Source: UBA1724 sp963632245
Lineage (GTDB): Bacteria > Verrucomicrobiota > Lentisphaeria > Oligosphaerales > Oligosphaeraceae
DNA length: 24,967 bases
Direction of reading: 5' to 3'
NCBI GenBank assembly: GCA_963632245.1
Contig: CAVGTF010000015.1
Span: 1 to 24,967 of the forward strand
In this document: piece by piece, positions 1 to 8,440 of the stretch
Position numbering within the stretch: position 1 is the first letter of the stretch
How the letters are laid out: each line of letters starts with the position of its first letter
Translations under genes and position numbers: made by a program
The notes under the pieces: model-generated
Told to the model about the DNA's origin: nothing
The model's input: only the letters and a program-made list of their open reading frames with translations
The model's database searches: none

Positions 1-86
1 TCCTGTGGGAGGGTATCGCGGGGGTCTGCCGGAGGCGGGGTCTGGGGCTCTTTCCGGGGATCTTCGGGGGTATTGTTGGAGCTCAT
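1..86 (-). CDS. Probable start of a gene running off the left edge
   Basis: An ATG on the minus strand at 86-84 opens a frame of 28 codons without a stop to the window edge. The encoded N-terminus begins MSSNNTPEDP and is hydrophilic and proline-rich, as in a disordered leader. It follows a strong terminator (443-485) and a 356-base leader, which suits the first gene of a new transcription unit. No Shine-Dalgarno sequence precedes it, but that is also true of most genes here. Too little is visible to name a function, and a chance open frame cannot be excluded. Confidence 0.4.
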   Translation of the reverse strand, partial: MSSNNTPEDPRKEPQTPPPADPRDTLPQ

Positions 87-442
87 GAAAGTCGTATCGG
101 GTCGGGGTCGGGCGGATAGTCGCGCTTGCACTAAGCGCGTCAGTCGCTTGCGCGTACGGGCGTGCCCGTCGTGTGCGCGGGGGCGCGCGCGAAAAAAATT
201 CTTCCGCGGAGGGAGGGAAAGGAGATCCCTCTCCTTCGCGGGCGTTTTTCGGGCGCGTCGGTGGATTGGCGCAGTCCCTCCTGGGGGGAGGTGGCGTGTG
301 CCGCGGTCGTGTGATGGGTGGCTTGTGTGGGGGAGGGGGGAGGAGCGGAGGCGCCATTATCCCTGCCGCGCGGGAGGAATAGGGGTTTCCTGCGGCGGGC
401 GTCTAGCGCATCCGGAGACGATTCTTCTTCCCGGGATTTTCC
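87..442 (-). other. Non-coding structured leader of the left-edge gene
   Basis: I see no convincing gene in these 356 bases; the long plus-strand frame across them has the low-complexity, arginine-rich look of a GC-driven shadow. On the minus strand the stretch lies between the FHA-gene terminator and the ATG at 86, so it should hold the promoter and 5' leader of the edge gene. It contains three short perfect hairpins: 219-236 (AAGGAGA, loop TCCC), 156-169 (ACGGGC, loop GT) and 121-139 (CGCGCTT, loop GCACT). It also holds a run of seven T (minus strand) at 192-198. No promoter boxes stand out. Confidence 0.4.
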
Positions 443-485
443 AGAAAAAAGAATGCCTCCCCCGCGGAAATCCGGCGGGAGAGGC
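443..485 (-). terminator. Strong Rho-independent terminator after the FHA gene
   Basis: On the minus strand an 11-base-pair stem (GCCTCTCCCGC against GCGGGGGAGGC, with one U-G wobble) closes a 9-base loop. It is followed at once by ATTCTTTTTTCT. This is a textbook intrinsic terminator about 100 bases past the FHA stop codon, and it marks the end of that transcription unit. A second perfect hairpin lies just upstream at 490-516. Confidence 0.85.
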
Positions 486-489
486 TCAT

Positions 490-516
490 GATTCGCCCGG
501 CGCCGGCCGGCGAATC
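490..516 (-). repeat. Hairpin immediately upstream of the terminator
   Basis: A perfect 8-base inverted repeat, GATTCGCC and GGCGAATC, is separated by 11 GC-rich bases. It sits four bases before the stem of the intrinsic terminator on the minus strand. Together they form two stacked hairpins in the 3' untranslated region of the FHA transcript. It may protect the 3' end or back up termination. Confidence 0.6.
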
Positions 517-587
517 CCTAGGACCGGTGCCTGCGTGGCCCGGTTCCCCTGCTTCAATCCCCCGCTGGAAGAAAGGGCGATGGTGGC

Positions 588-1115
588 TTATTTGAAGATG
601 ACGACGCCCAGCAGCACCAGCACCAGGATGGCCAGGAGGATCACGATGATATTCATGATCTTTCCGTGCTTCTGGTTGGGGCGGAGGGTGGTGCCACGCT
701 TGCTGCCCAGGCGGCTGCCCAGGTTGCGCATGGTGGTCTTGTTGATCTCGCCGGTGTCCACATCATCCAGGTCGATGACGGAGACGGTGCGGCTCTCTTC
801 GCGGGCGCCCTCGATGTCGTCGAAGAGGATCTCCACGTTGCCGATCTGGAAGATGTCGCCATTCTTCAGCTTGACGGCATTTCCGGGCTCCAGGAGCTGG
901 TCATTGACCTTGGAGCCGTTGGTGGAACCCAGGTCCTCGATGGCGTAGCTGCCGTCGTCGAGCTTGACGAGAGTGCAGTGGTGTCCGGAGACAGTGGGAG
1001 CGGAGATGCAGATGTCGCAGTCATCGGCACGGCCGACGGTGTACTTTTCCTGGCTGAGGGAGAAGGAGGCGCCACGCATCTGGTCAGACAGGATGAAAAG
1101 CTTCGGAGTACCCAT
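588..1115 (-). CDS. Tail-anchored FHA-domain protein
   Basis: A 175-residue protein with an N-terminal forkhead-associated domain, a fold that binds phosphothreonine peptides. The conserved residues are present: GR at 28-29, the S-x-x-H element at S43-H46, and STNG at 64-67 followed by V70-N71. Residues 105-150 form a polar linker, and residues 153-174 form one strongly hydrophobic segment at the very C-terminus. The protein should therefore sit tail-anchored in the inner membrane with the FHA domain in the cytoplasm. The start at MGTPKL is chosen because the upstream extension is arginine- and proline-rich and unrelated to FHA sequence; AAGGA lies just before it. The likely partner is a phosphorylated protein such as the Ser/Thr kinase at 11968-14883, but this is inferred. 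The gene seems to be its own unit, between terminators at 1278-1305 and 443-485. Confidence 0.88.
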   Translation of the reverse strand: MGTPKLFILSDQMRGASFSLSQEKYTVGRADDCDICISAPTVSGHHCTLVKLDDGSYAIEDLGSTNGSKVNDQLLEPGNAVKLKNGDIFQIGNVEILFDDIEGAREESRTVSVIDLDDVDTGEINKTTMRNLGSRLGSKRGTTLRPNQKHGKIMNIIVILLAILVLVLLGVVIFK

Positions 1116-1277
1116 ATTCCTTTTGTTTCGGAGTGAAGGTGGGATGCGCGAAGCGGGGGATTCTCCTGGTCGGCTGTGCCGCCGAGAGCGCCCCGCCACG
1201 CGCGGGTATGGAATTCAAGTGTAGGATGATATGAGGCAAACTTTAACCCGTTTCTCTTCTTTTGCTAGAGAAACGCG

Positions 1278-1305
1278 AAAAAAAACTCCCGGTCTTGGGC
1301 AGAGT
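1278..1305 (-). terminator. Probable intrinsic terminator after the CBM9-like gene
   Basis: On the minus strand ACTC and CCC pair with GGGAGT (6 base pairs around a two-base bulge), followed directly by eight T (plus-strand A run at 1278-1285). It begins ten bases past the stop of the CBM9-like gene. The stem is short and imperfect, so efficiency is uncertain, but the U tract is strong. It would end the glycan operon and leave about 160 bases (1116-1277) for the FHA promoter. Confidence 0.6.
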
Positions 1306-1314
1306 GCGGGGTTG

Positions 1315-1986
1315 CTACTGAAAGAGGAGGGTGCCGAAGTATTCCGGCTGGTGGAAATTCAGGGTGGGGACGCCCTGCCAGGCCTGCCAGAACGGGTGTT
1401 CCAGGTGGTCGCCGCAACTGTAGAAGTTCGCCGTCCACTTCTGCCCGGAGAGCTCGCCGAGGTCGCCTACGTAGGCGGCGGGGACTGCGGGGGGGATCTG
1501 GAAGGCCATGGTCCAGGTGCAATCGCCCTTCCGCTCCTCGGGGACCAGTCCTAGGGTGCCCAGGGTGGGCATCAGGGTGCCCATCTCCTCGGGAAGCTGC
1601 ACGTATTCCTTGAAGCCGTCTTCGGTGCGGACCCAGTTGGTGATGTAGGAGCTCAATTTGGCGCCGCCGGCGCTCATCTCCAGATTCAGGTATCCCTTGT
1701 CGGGACGGGGACGGAAGAAGAATTCCACGCAGGAGTCGACGCAGACGCACTCGTTGAAGTGGCGTGCGCGTGCCAGGACGGCCTTGGCGTCCACGTGGAA
1801 GATTCCGTAGAGGATTCGTCCGTCGTGGAGGAGTTTCGCCTGCACCTTGGGCTGCAGCGGCGATTTTTCGCCCCACTGCCAGTCCAGGGAGACGATATCC
1901 GCTGCTTTCCAGGCGGGGGAGTCCCACCCGTCTGCCAAAGCGGGGATGGCGTCGGGGGCGACGCGTTTGACCAGATAGCTATCCAT
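1315..1986 (-). CDS. CBM9-like carbohydrate-binding protein
   Basis: A 223-residue protein resembling the family 9 carbohydrate-binding/DOMON-like beta-sandwich found alone or attached to glycoside hydrolases in glycan-degrading bacteria. Visible family features are an early W-D-x-x-A-W segment (W20-W26), F-H-V-D at about 63-66, the central V-x-V-D-S-x-V-E-F-F-F strand at about 82-91, and the late N-F-Y-S-C-G-D segment. No signal peptide or membrane segment is present, so it appears cytoplasmic. It starts 36 bases after the GH2 stop and is the last gene of the glycan operon. It could supply the sugar-binding module that the adjacent GH2 protein lacks (inference). No catalytic residues are recognisable. 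The family call is fairly secure; the ligand is unknown. Confidence 0.7.
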   Translation of the reverse strand: MDSYLVKRVAPDAIPALADGWDSPAWKAADIVSLDWQWGEKSPLQPKVQAKLLHDGRILYGIFHVDAKAVLARARHFNECVCVDSCVEFFFRPRPDKGYLNLEMSAGGAKLSSYITNWVRTEDGFKEYVQLPEEMGTLMPTLGTLGLVPEERKGDCTWTMAFQIPPAVPAAYVGDLGELSGQKWTANFYSCGDHLEHPFWQAWQGVPTLNFHQPEYFGTLLFQ

Positions 1987-2022
1987 GGCTTCGAGGAGAT
2001 TCTTTTATGGGGAAGGGGGTGT

Positions 2023-4404
2023 CTAGTCGATCTTCCGGAGGTCCAGGTTCGCCTCTTCCCAGAAGAGGGTGTCTTCCACCAGCTTGTTGTCCAATTCCCA
2101 GAAGTGGTTCATGGTGTCTTCCTTGCTGGGGCCCTTCTTCTTGACCTCTTCCAGATAGGCGCGGAAGGCGGCGGGCTCGATGGAGCAATTCGTCTCGGCC
2201 AGGAGCGGCAGATTCGTCAGCAGTGCGGCGGAGAAGTTCCGGATCACGCAGTCCTCGGCGGGGGCGTCCAGGGAGAGATTCAGGGTGCAGACCACCAGGG
2301 TGCCCTTGCCTACCTTCACGGAGAAGAGGTGGCTGAAGTTGCGCAGGGTATCGCCGTCAATGAAGGTCTTCACGTTGAAGACCAGGCCCTTCATGCGGTC
2401 GCGCACCGGCTTGTCCACGCCCCAGATCCACTCGGTGACCTTTCCGGGGAAGGTATCCAGGTTGATTTTGTAGGCATCGTGGAGGAGGCTCTCCATGCGC
2501 AGATCGAAGAATTCGCAGCCGCCCAGCGCCTCGCGGATGGGCGCGCTCTCGATGACGCCGCCCAGGTCGCTGCCGCGGTCCCAGATGCAGGGCTTGCAGT
2601 GTTCCCGTGCGCCGGGGAAGAAGAAGTCTGCCTGGCCCTTGACGGGCGCCTTGGGGAGCGTGAGCAGCACGGTCTTTCCCTCGTCCAGCGCCTGGAGGAG
2701 TGCCTCGTTGAAGGATCCGGTGACCAGGGTATTAGCGGGGAGTGCGGGAAGTTCGGGCTTGGGGAAGCCCCAGAGGGACCACTCGTTCTTCAGCTCCAGT
2801 CCCTCGGGCGTCTGGAAGGAAGCAGTCAGGGTCAGTGCCTTTGCGGGGCCGTCGGGGAAGGCGACCTGGAGTTCCGCCAGCTGCTGGAGTCCGCCCACCA
2901 GGGAGAATTTCTCGCCGTGGAAGATGGTCTCTTTGGTGCCGTCGGGGTAGGTCAGCGTGACCGTCAGGTTGCCTACTTGCTGGGGCTCGGGGAGGAAGTC
3001 GGAGACATGGAGCGTGGCCTTCAGGCCCTCGCTCCAGTAGAAGGCGGTCTTCTCCGCCTGCAACAGCAATGCCGCATTGCCATTGAACTGCCGCATCCAC
3101 TCGGCGGGAATGAACTTGTCGTCATCGAAGCAGTCCACGATGCCATTTTTGTTTTCGTATTTGAGGCAATCGGCGAACTGGAGCATTTCGAAGCCGCAGA
3201 GTTCGGAGAAGCGGCAGGACTCCAGATACTGCTTGAGGCACGCCATCTTGAAGTATTCGGAGGCCTTCACCATGCGGGGGAAGCGGGGCAACAGCCCCTT
3301 CCGCTCAATGAGCTCCGGCAATTCGTCCAGGAAGCGCGGGCGCTGGATGCCATTGGCCTCCAGATACTCGGGTCCCACGCGCTTGCAGAAGTCCTCGAAC
3401 TTTTTGCGGAGGGCGTAGTAGTCGGGGACCTCGATGTAGTGGACGGCCTCGTGTGCCAGGGTGGGGCGCACGGGGGTCACATTCCGGTGGACGGTCGCCT
3501 GGCAGCGGTCGCTCTTGGTGACGGTATCGAAGGGCACCTGGTAGGTGGAGCCGTTGATGAGCCAGGGATCCTCGACGTGGAACATGTTCTTGTGGACGCC
3601 GTAGGGGAAGAAATACGCGATATGCTGGGAGAAGATATCGGCGCTGGTGCGGTCGTATTCGCCCCATCCGGAGTTGTCGATGATGAGCTTTCCGGGTGCC
3701 AGGCGGCGGCCCTCTTCGTAGAGGGCATGGACCTGCGGGACGCGACCGGAGTTGTGCATCTCGTTGCCGATGCAGAAGATGGCCATGGAGGGGCAGTTCC
3801 GGTATTTCTTCAGGGTCTCAGTCCAGGTGCTCTGGTCCATGGACAACCCCACCTTTTCGCCCTTCTCGTTGCGGTCGTAGGCGAAGCCGATCTCCGCATG
3901 GATCAGGATGCCCTCCTGGTCGGCGGCATCCACGAATTCCGGCCAGGGGATTGTGGAGTGGAAGCGCACCAGGTTGAAGCCGTATTTCTTGGCCTGCCGG
4001 ATGTATTTGACGGCGGCATCGAAGAGGCTCCCGCCTGTCATGTTCGGGTGGTCGTGGGCTACAATGCCGCGGATTACGCCGCGGAAATACATGGGCGCGC
4101 CATTGAAGAGCACCGCCTTGTTCTGGAAACCCGCGATCTCGCAGTATCCGAAGCGCTGGTCAATGCCGCCGTCGGCGACAAAGCGATAGAGGACGGGGGT
4201 GTCGGGGGACCAGCAGTAGAGCTGCGAGGCATCCAGGCGCAGGCGCCAGAGGCCGTCCTCCAGGGTCTCGCGGGAGAGGACGGGGGCGGCGACTTCTTCG
4301 CCTTCCAGGGTGAGGATGCGGGGATTTTCCAGGGGCGCGGGCGCCTCGGCTAACAGGATTCCGCTGTCAATCTGGCAGTGGAGGTAGAGTTCTTTGATGT
4401 CCAT
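2023..4404 (-). CDS. Glycoside hydrolase family 2 protein without N-terminal jelly roll
   Basis: A 793-residue GH2-type enzyme (beta-galactosidase/beta-glucuronidase superfamily). Residues 1-95 form the immunoglobulin-like domain, with W-S-P-D-T-P-V-L-Y at 65-73. The TIM barrel follows from the N-G-x-P-x-Y-F-R-G-V segment at 101-110. The acid/base glutamate is E215 in IGNEMH, and E319 in AHEAVHY is the best nucleophile candidate. Residues after about 400 include a second Ig-like stretch and a C-terminal alpha/beta region of unclear role. The usual N-terminal sugar-binding domain of about 170 residues is missing; only 52 bases separate this start from the preceding stop, so it cannot be hidden upstream. 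There is no signal peptide, so a cytoplasmic role on imported oligosaccharides is likely. Substrate cannot be read from sequence. Confidence 0.8.
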   Translation of the reverse strand: MDIKELYLHCQIDSGILLAEAPAPLENPRILTLEGEEVAAPVLSRETLEDGLWRLRLDASQLYCWSPDTPVLYRFVADGGIDQRFGYCEIAGFQNKAVLFNGAPMYFRGVIRGIVAHDHPNMTGGSLFDAAVKYIRQAKKYGFNLVRFHSTIPWPEFVDAADQEGILIHAEIGFAYDRNEKGEKVGLSMDQSTWTETLKKYRNCPSMAIFCIGNEMHNSGRVPQVHALYEEGRRLAPGKLIIDNSGWGEYDRTSADIFSQHIAYFFPYGVHKNMFHVEDPWLINGSTYQVPFDTVTKSDRCQATVHRNVTPVRPTLAHEAVHYIEVPDYYALRKKFEDFCKRVGPEYLEANGIQRPRFLDELPELIERKGLLPRFPRMVKASEYFKMACLKQYLESCRFSELCGFEMLQFADCLKYENKNGIVDCFDDDKFIPAEWMRQFNGNAALLLQAEKTAFYWSEGLKATLHVSDFLPEPQQVGNLTVTLTYPDGTKETIFHGEKFSLVGGLQQLAELQVAFPDGPAKALTLTASFQTPEGLELKNEWSLWGFPKPELPALPANTLVTGSFNEALLQALDEGKTVLLTLPKAPVKGQADFFFPGAREHCKPCIWDRGSDLGGVIESAPIREALGGCEFFDLRMESLLHDAYKINLDTFPGKVTEWIWGVDKPVRDRMKGLVFNVKTFIDGDTLRNFSHLFSVKVGKGTLVVCTLNLSLDAPAEDCVIRNFSAALLTNLPLLAETNCSIEPAAFRAYLEEVKKKGPSKEDTMNHFWELDNKLVEDTLFWEEANLDLRKID

Positions 4405-4456
4405 GAAGATACTTGTCTTGAAGGGGGAATGTGGGGAAAGGGTGTGTGTTTCTTTT

Positions 4457-5365
4457 TTATCGCAGCCAGGTGCCGATGGCGGAGTTCGCCTTCACCAGGG
4501 TCTCGATGCCCTGTGCGCTCTGTTCCAGGATATCCTGATCGAAGCGGACTCGTCCGGGAGAGAAGACGAGAATGACGGTGGAGCCGCCGAAGGCGAAGAA
4601 TCCCGCCTGGACGCCCCGGAAGAACTCCATGTCCTTCTCGTCAGCGTAGTCATTGATGGAGGCCACGCCGAAGGCGCCCACGGCGAACATTGCGGTGCGG
4701 CCGCCGTGCTTCAGGTCCAGAATGCGGCAGGTGCGGTAGTTCTCCGTGAAGACCTTGATTCCCTGCTCCAGGGCGATGGGGTTCACGGAGTGATATTTCC
4801 CGAAGGTGGTCCAGTAGTCCTCCTGGATGCCGTCGTCGGGGAAGTGATATCGGTGGTAGTCGGCGGGGCAGAGCCGGCAGAGCGCCAGTGCGCCGCCATC
4901 GAAGGACCGCGCATATTGGCTTCCCTGGGGACCCAGGAGCTCCTCCACGGAATACGGCGTGCCCTTCACAGGCACCACCATGCCTGCCGGCAATTCGGGA
5001 AATACGGTGAGTCGGCAGTCGGCGGGGGAGGGCACCCGCATGGGGTCCTCGGGGAGCGGCCGGGCGCCGGCCTTGAGCTCCCGACTGAAGAAGTCATTGA
5101 AGCACCGGAAGCCGCCCTGGGGGACCTCCGCTTCGCTGAGGTCGATGCCGAGCTCCTTGACGGTGGGCTCGATGCGGCTGGCGGAGCAGGGCTGGTCTAG
5201 ATACCATCCCATGAGCCGGGACGTCAGTGCGCAGGAGAAGAGCGGCCATTGTAGCGCCCCGCGGATGGGGGACTCGTAGGCCAGGCGGAGCCACCGGTCG
5301 CCCAGGACCGTCTCCGTCTCAAGACGGCCCGTGGCGCGGTCGTAATACCGGATCTGCTGGGACAT
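4457..5365 (-). CDS. psd: Phosphatidylserine decarboxylase
   Basis: A 302-residue phosphatidylserine decarboxylase, which makes phosphatidylethanolamine at the cytoplasmic membrane through a pyruvoyl cofactor formed by self-cleavage. The cleavage motif is GGST, with S262 giving the pyruvoyl group. D116 (SPADC) and H174 in DYHRYHFP match the catalytic Asp and His of the family. GGST in place of LGST is common in type II enzymes. The start at MSQQIRYYD is chosen over an upstream alanine/serine-rich extension, because it has a good GGAG Shine-Dalgarno sequence and the extension overlaps the preceding gene. The gene lies 16 bases after the GH106-like stop and 52 bases before the GH2 start, so a lipid gene is embedded in a glycan operon. 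No phosphatidylserine synthase gene is visible. Confidence 0.95.
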   Translation of the reverse strand: MSQQIRYYDRATGRLETETVLGDRWLRLAYESPIRGALQWPLFSCALTSRLMGWYLDQPCSASRIEPTVKELGIDLSEAEVPQGGFRCFNDFFSRELKAGARPLPEDPMRVPSPADCRLTVFPELPAGMVVPVKGTPYSVEELLGPQGSQYARSFDGGALALCRLCPADYHRYHFPDDGIQEDYWTTFGKYHSVNPIALEQGIKVFTENYRTCRILDLKHGGRTAMFAVGAFGVASINDYADEKDMEFFRGVQAGFFAFGGSTVILVFSPGRVRFDQDILEQSAQGIETLVKANSAIGTWLR

Positions 5366-5381
5366 GGGATTCTCCGTGGCG

Positions 5382-8300
5382 CTAGAGGCTGACGCCGTGG
5401 CGGTAGAAGCAGTATCCGTCGTTCCAGGGAGCGGCATTTCCGATGGTGAAGGGGCCGCCGGCGGTCTTGAAGAAGTGCCAGGGTCCCACGGCATGGGGAT
5501 CGCCCTCCTCCAGGTGGTGGGGTCCCAGCATATTGCGCAACGAGGTGACCAACTTGATCTTCAGGTGGTTCTCGCCGACCTTCAGCCATTCCGCCGGGAT
5601 CTCCGCGCGGTAGTCGGGACGGGTGAGCACAGCCAGGGGCTTGCCATTCCACTCCAGATCCAGTACGCTGCCGTAGAGCTGCCGGAATTCCACAGCGCGG
5701 GGCTTGGTGGTCTCCTCTGCCGTGAGCACCACGGTCTGCTCCAGGGTGATCTCGCCTGCAAAGAAGGGCAGACCCTGCTCCTGCAGACGGTCGCCGGGCA
5801 CATTCTCGCGGTCCAATTTGCCGAGGATGAAGGATCCATGGTAGCGGCAGGAGTCATCGGTGAGCTCCTGCCAGGCGCCGTCGGTGTGGACGCCGAAGGC
5901 ACCGGCGATGTAGATGGACTCCACTTCGCTGTCTGGGGAGAACTTGTTGCGTTCGGACTCGAAGATCTTTGCGGCTCGGAGGCATTCGAAGGTCTCGGGG
6001 AACTGGTGGAAGGTGCTCTCCAGGCGCACCACATTGCGGCCCTTCTTCACGAGGCCGGCAATGGAGATGCGCTCGAAGGCGGGATCCGCGAAGTATCCCT
6101 GGGACTTGGAGGAGACCTCCTTGCCATTGACGTAGATCCGCTTCTGCTCGGGAGTCTCCACCAGCAGGTCCATCGGCAGGGCCAGGTCGTAGTCGTCGCC
6201 AATCTCGAAGTCGTATTCCAGCGCCAACTCCTGATTCACCTTTTCGCGCGCCAGCAATGCGTCCTGGATGGTGAGGACGTATTCCTTGGCGAAGAGTTCC
6301 TGCCCGTCCACTGTGCAGCGGCAGTGGTCCAGCGTGAGGAGATTCTCGGTGATCTTGCTGATCTCCCAGTTGTTGGAGAGCGTCAGGGGCTGTGCAGGGG
6401 CAGTCGCCGCGGGGGCGGCGGGCACCGCGTAGGAGCGTGAGAGGAGCATCAGGTCGCCGGCGGCGGTGAAGCGGTGCCGCACCAGGCAGGTCTTTCCGTC
6501 CGTGGCGTAGGAAACCGGTCGGATTTCGCCGTTGTGGGTGTCGTATTCCTCCACGCCCGCGCCCGGCACGGAGACCAATGCCTCCACTGCCTGGAAACGC
6601 TCGTTGTTCACGAAGTAGTGCAGATTCGCTTCCTTGCCGTCGAAGTCATCGAAGTGCCGCACGGTGCAGTTGATCTGGGCTGCATCCTGACCCTGGTCGT
6701 CTAGCACGCGGACGGGCCGCAGGGCATCGGGGATCGCCTGGACCAGTTCGTCCATGGTGTCGAACCAGTGGACCAGTTTTTGGAATTCCTGCGCCTTCTC
6801 GCCGGGCTCGCCGTCCAGGCAGAAGGGGAGCGCCTCCAGGTCGTTGCGAAGGCCCAGGAGTGTCCCGCCCTGCTGGACGAATTGCGTCAAGAGATCGGCC
6901 TGGAAGGTAGTGAGGGTATTGAGCTTGGGCAGGATCACCAGGTCGTAGGACTGCTCGCCGATGACCAGATGTCCATTCTCCACCTTTGCGTGGCGCTCCA
7001 TGAGGATCTCGTCACCGTAGTGGTGGTTCACATGGTGGGCTTCCAGGCTATCGGTGACCTTCTTGAATTCCTGCTCGTAGAGGGAGAGTGCGCCGTTGGT
7101 GCCGTCGTTGAAGCACATCTGCGCGGTGGACTGGGGATGCATGACGAGCACGTGGTAGTGCACATCGCCGGCGGCCATGAGGGTGCCCACGCGGGAGATG
7201 TAGTCATTGAAGGGCTTGTAGTAGGGCCACCAGGGCTGGTGCCGGAAGAGGCTGGCGGGGTAGTCGCGCTTGCGCAGTCCGCGGAGGCTGTATCCCTCCA
7301 GGTGCTGGCAGATCAGATTGACGCCATGGACCATCTGCCACTGGACAAGCCACTGGAGGTCGGCGAAGGAGACCGCCCATCCGCAGAGGGCGAAGGTCTC
7401 GGAGAGGATCTGCCGCTTGCCGGTCTGGGAGGCGACGCTGAAGAGCTGCAGGGGCAGGGTGACCCAGGTGAGATCCCGGCAGAGGATGTCCATTCCGGGA
7501 ATGTGGAAATACTCGTAGTGGGGCATGCAGGCGCCGTTGGAGGTGAGCTGGTAGAGCAGCGTCTCCTCCAGCACCAAGTGACCGGTCAGCTCCCACTTGT
7601 GATCCTCGCACCAGTCGTGGATCTGCTTCATGAAATTCTTGGAGAAGAGCTCGGTGACTGTGCGCCAGAAGCGGTAGCGGGTGCGCCGGTAGTCCTTTCC
7701 CCACTCGCGGAAGAGCTGTGGCAGGCGGGGGCGCAGGTCCTCGTGGAAGCGCGTGCGGTATTCCTCCTCCAGGATCAGGGACCAGGGGGTGCCGTTGCGG
7801 GAGATCTGGGGCTCGTCGGTGAAGAATCCCCGCATGGTGGCGCGCTCCTCGGGAGAGAGGGCATCGAAGTATTTCTGGTGGGTGCTGCGCAGGAATTCGG
7901 CGATGACGCGTCCATCCAGGGTATCCACGTAGTAGGGATTGATCTCGTAGTAGCAGACCAGGAAGGCGGTCTTGGCGGGGAGCGTGGCGCCCTCGGGGAA
8001 CATGTGGCCCTCTTCGTCATAGACCGCAATGCGGTTCTCCACCGCATCCGCCTCGGCGGCGCTGTAGACCATCTTGATGCGCAGGTATTTCTGCTGGTAG
8101 AAGACGCCCATGCCATTCACCTGCCCGCCGCCAAAGCCACTGGGCCAGCCATTCTCGTCGTAGGCCCACGCATTCATGCCGCGCTTCTTCGCTTCGTCAA
8201 TGCAGGCCTTCGTGATCTGGAACCAGTCCTGGGAGAGGTACTCGGTGTGCAGGCCGCCGCGGGCGTGCATGAAGAATCCGCCGATGCCCTGCTCGTTCAT

Positions 8301-8411
8301 GAGGCCGATTTGCTTGCGGCATTCCTGGTCCTCCAACTTGTCGTTCCAGCTCCAGAAGGGCGCGGGGCGCTGCCGGGAGGCGGGGTTCTTGGCTTGTTCG
8401 AAGATGGTCAT
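5382..8411 (-). CDS. GH106-like glycoside hydrolase (alpha-L-rhamnosidase-type)
   Basis: A 1009-residue protein of the GH106-like type. Seen: PFWSWND at 18-24, G-I-G-G-F-F-M-H at 42-49, AWAYDENGWPSGFGGG at 81-96, and glutamates in TDEP (E200) and LSETF (E338), which are the best candidates for the catalytic pair. A Rossmann-like middle section begins near VLVMHP at 421-426, and residues from about 800 onward resemble a galactose-binding jelly roll (L-D-L-E-W-N-G-K and similar strands). No signal peptide is seen. The start at MTIFEQ is chosen because the family core begins within 20 residues and the upstream frame is low-complexity. It has no Shine-Dalgarno sequence; the leader is pyrimidine-rich. 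It heads the GH106-psd-GH2-CBM9 operon. Rhamnosidase activity is possible but not established; many paralogues of this type have unknown substrates. Confidence 0.78.
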   Translation of the reverse strand: MTIFEQAKNPASRQRPAPFWSWNDKLEDQECRKQIGLMNEQGIGGFFMHARGGLHTEYLSQDWFQITKACIDEAKKRGMNAWAYDENGWPSGFGGGQVNGMGVFYQQKYLRIKMVYSAAEADAVENRIAVYDEEGHMFPEGATLPAKTAFLVCYYEINPYYVDTLDGRVIAEFLRSTHQKYFDALSPEERATMRGFFTDEPQISRNGTPWSLILEEEYRTRFHEDLRPRLPQLFREWGKDYRRTRYRFWRTVTELFSKNFMKQIHDWCEDHKWELTGHLVLEETLLYQLTSNGACMPHYEYFHIPGMDILCRDLTWVTLPLQLFSVASQTGKRQILSETFALCGWAVSFADLQWLVQWQMVHGVNLICQHLEGYSLRGLRKRDYPASLFRHQPWWPYYKPFNDYISRVGTLMAAGDVHYHVLVMHPQSTAQMCFNDGTNGALSLYEQEFKKVTDSLEAHHVNHHYGDEILMERHAKVENGHLVIGEQSYDLVILPKLNTLTTFQADLLTQFVQQGGTLLGLRNDLEALPFCLDGEPGEKAQEFQKLVHWFDTMDELVQAIPDALRPVRVLDDQGQDAAQINCTVRHFDDFDGKEANLHYFVNNERFQAVEALVSVPGAGVEEYDTHNGEIRPVSYATDGKTCLVRHRFTAAGDLMLLSRSYAVPAAPAATAPAQPLTLSNNWEISKITENLLTLDHCRCTVDGQELFAKEYVLTIQDALLAREKVNQELALEYDFEIGDDYDLALPMDLLVETPEQKRIYVNGKEVSSKSQGYFADPAFERISIAGLVKKGRNVVRLESTFHQFPETFECLRAAKIFESERNKFSPDSEVESIYIAGAFGVHTDGAWQELTDDSCRYHGSFILGKLDRENVPGDRLQEQGLPFFAGEITLEQTVVLTAEETTKPRAVEFRQLYGSVLDLEWNGKPLAVLTRPDYRAEIPAEWLKVGENHLKIKLVTSLRNMLGPHHLEEGDPHAVGPWHFFKTAGGPFTIGNAAPWNDGYCFYRHGVSL

Positions 8412-8440
8412 GGAAAGAGGGGAAGGAAGGGGGGTGGATT

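Noticed and set aside
73..948. 291-codon plus-strand open frame at the left end
   Set aside because: Arginine-, glycine- and serine-rich translation without motifs; it crosses a strong minus-strand terminator and the FHA gene.
1759..4353. Long 864-codon plus-strand open frame opposite the GH2 gene
   Set aside because: It is the GC-driven antisense shadow of a clear GH2 gene, low in complexity with no family motifs.
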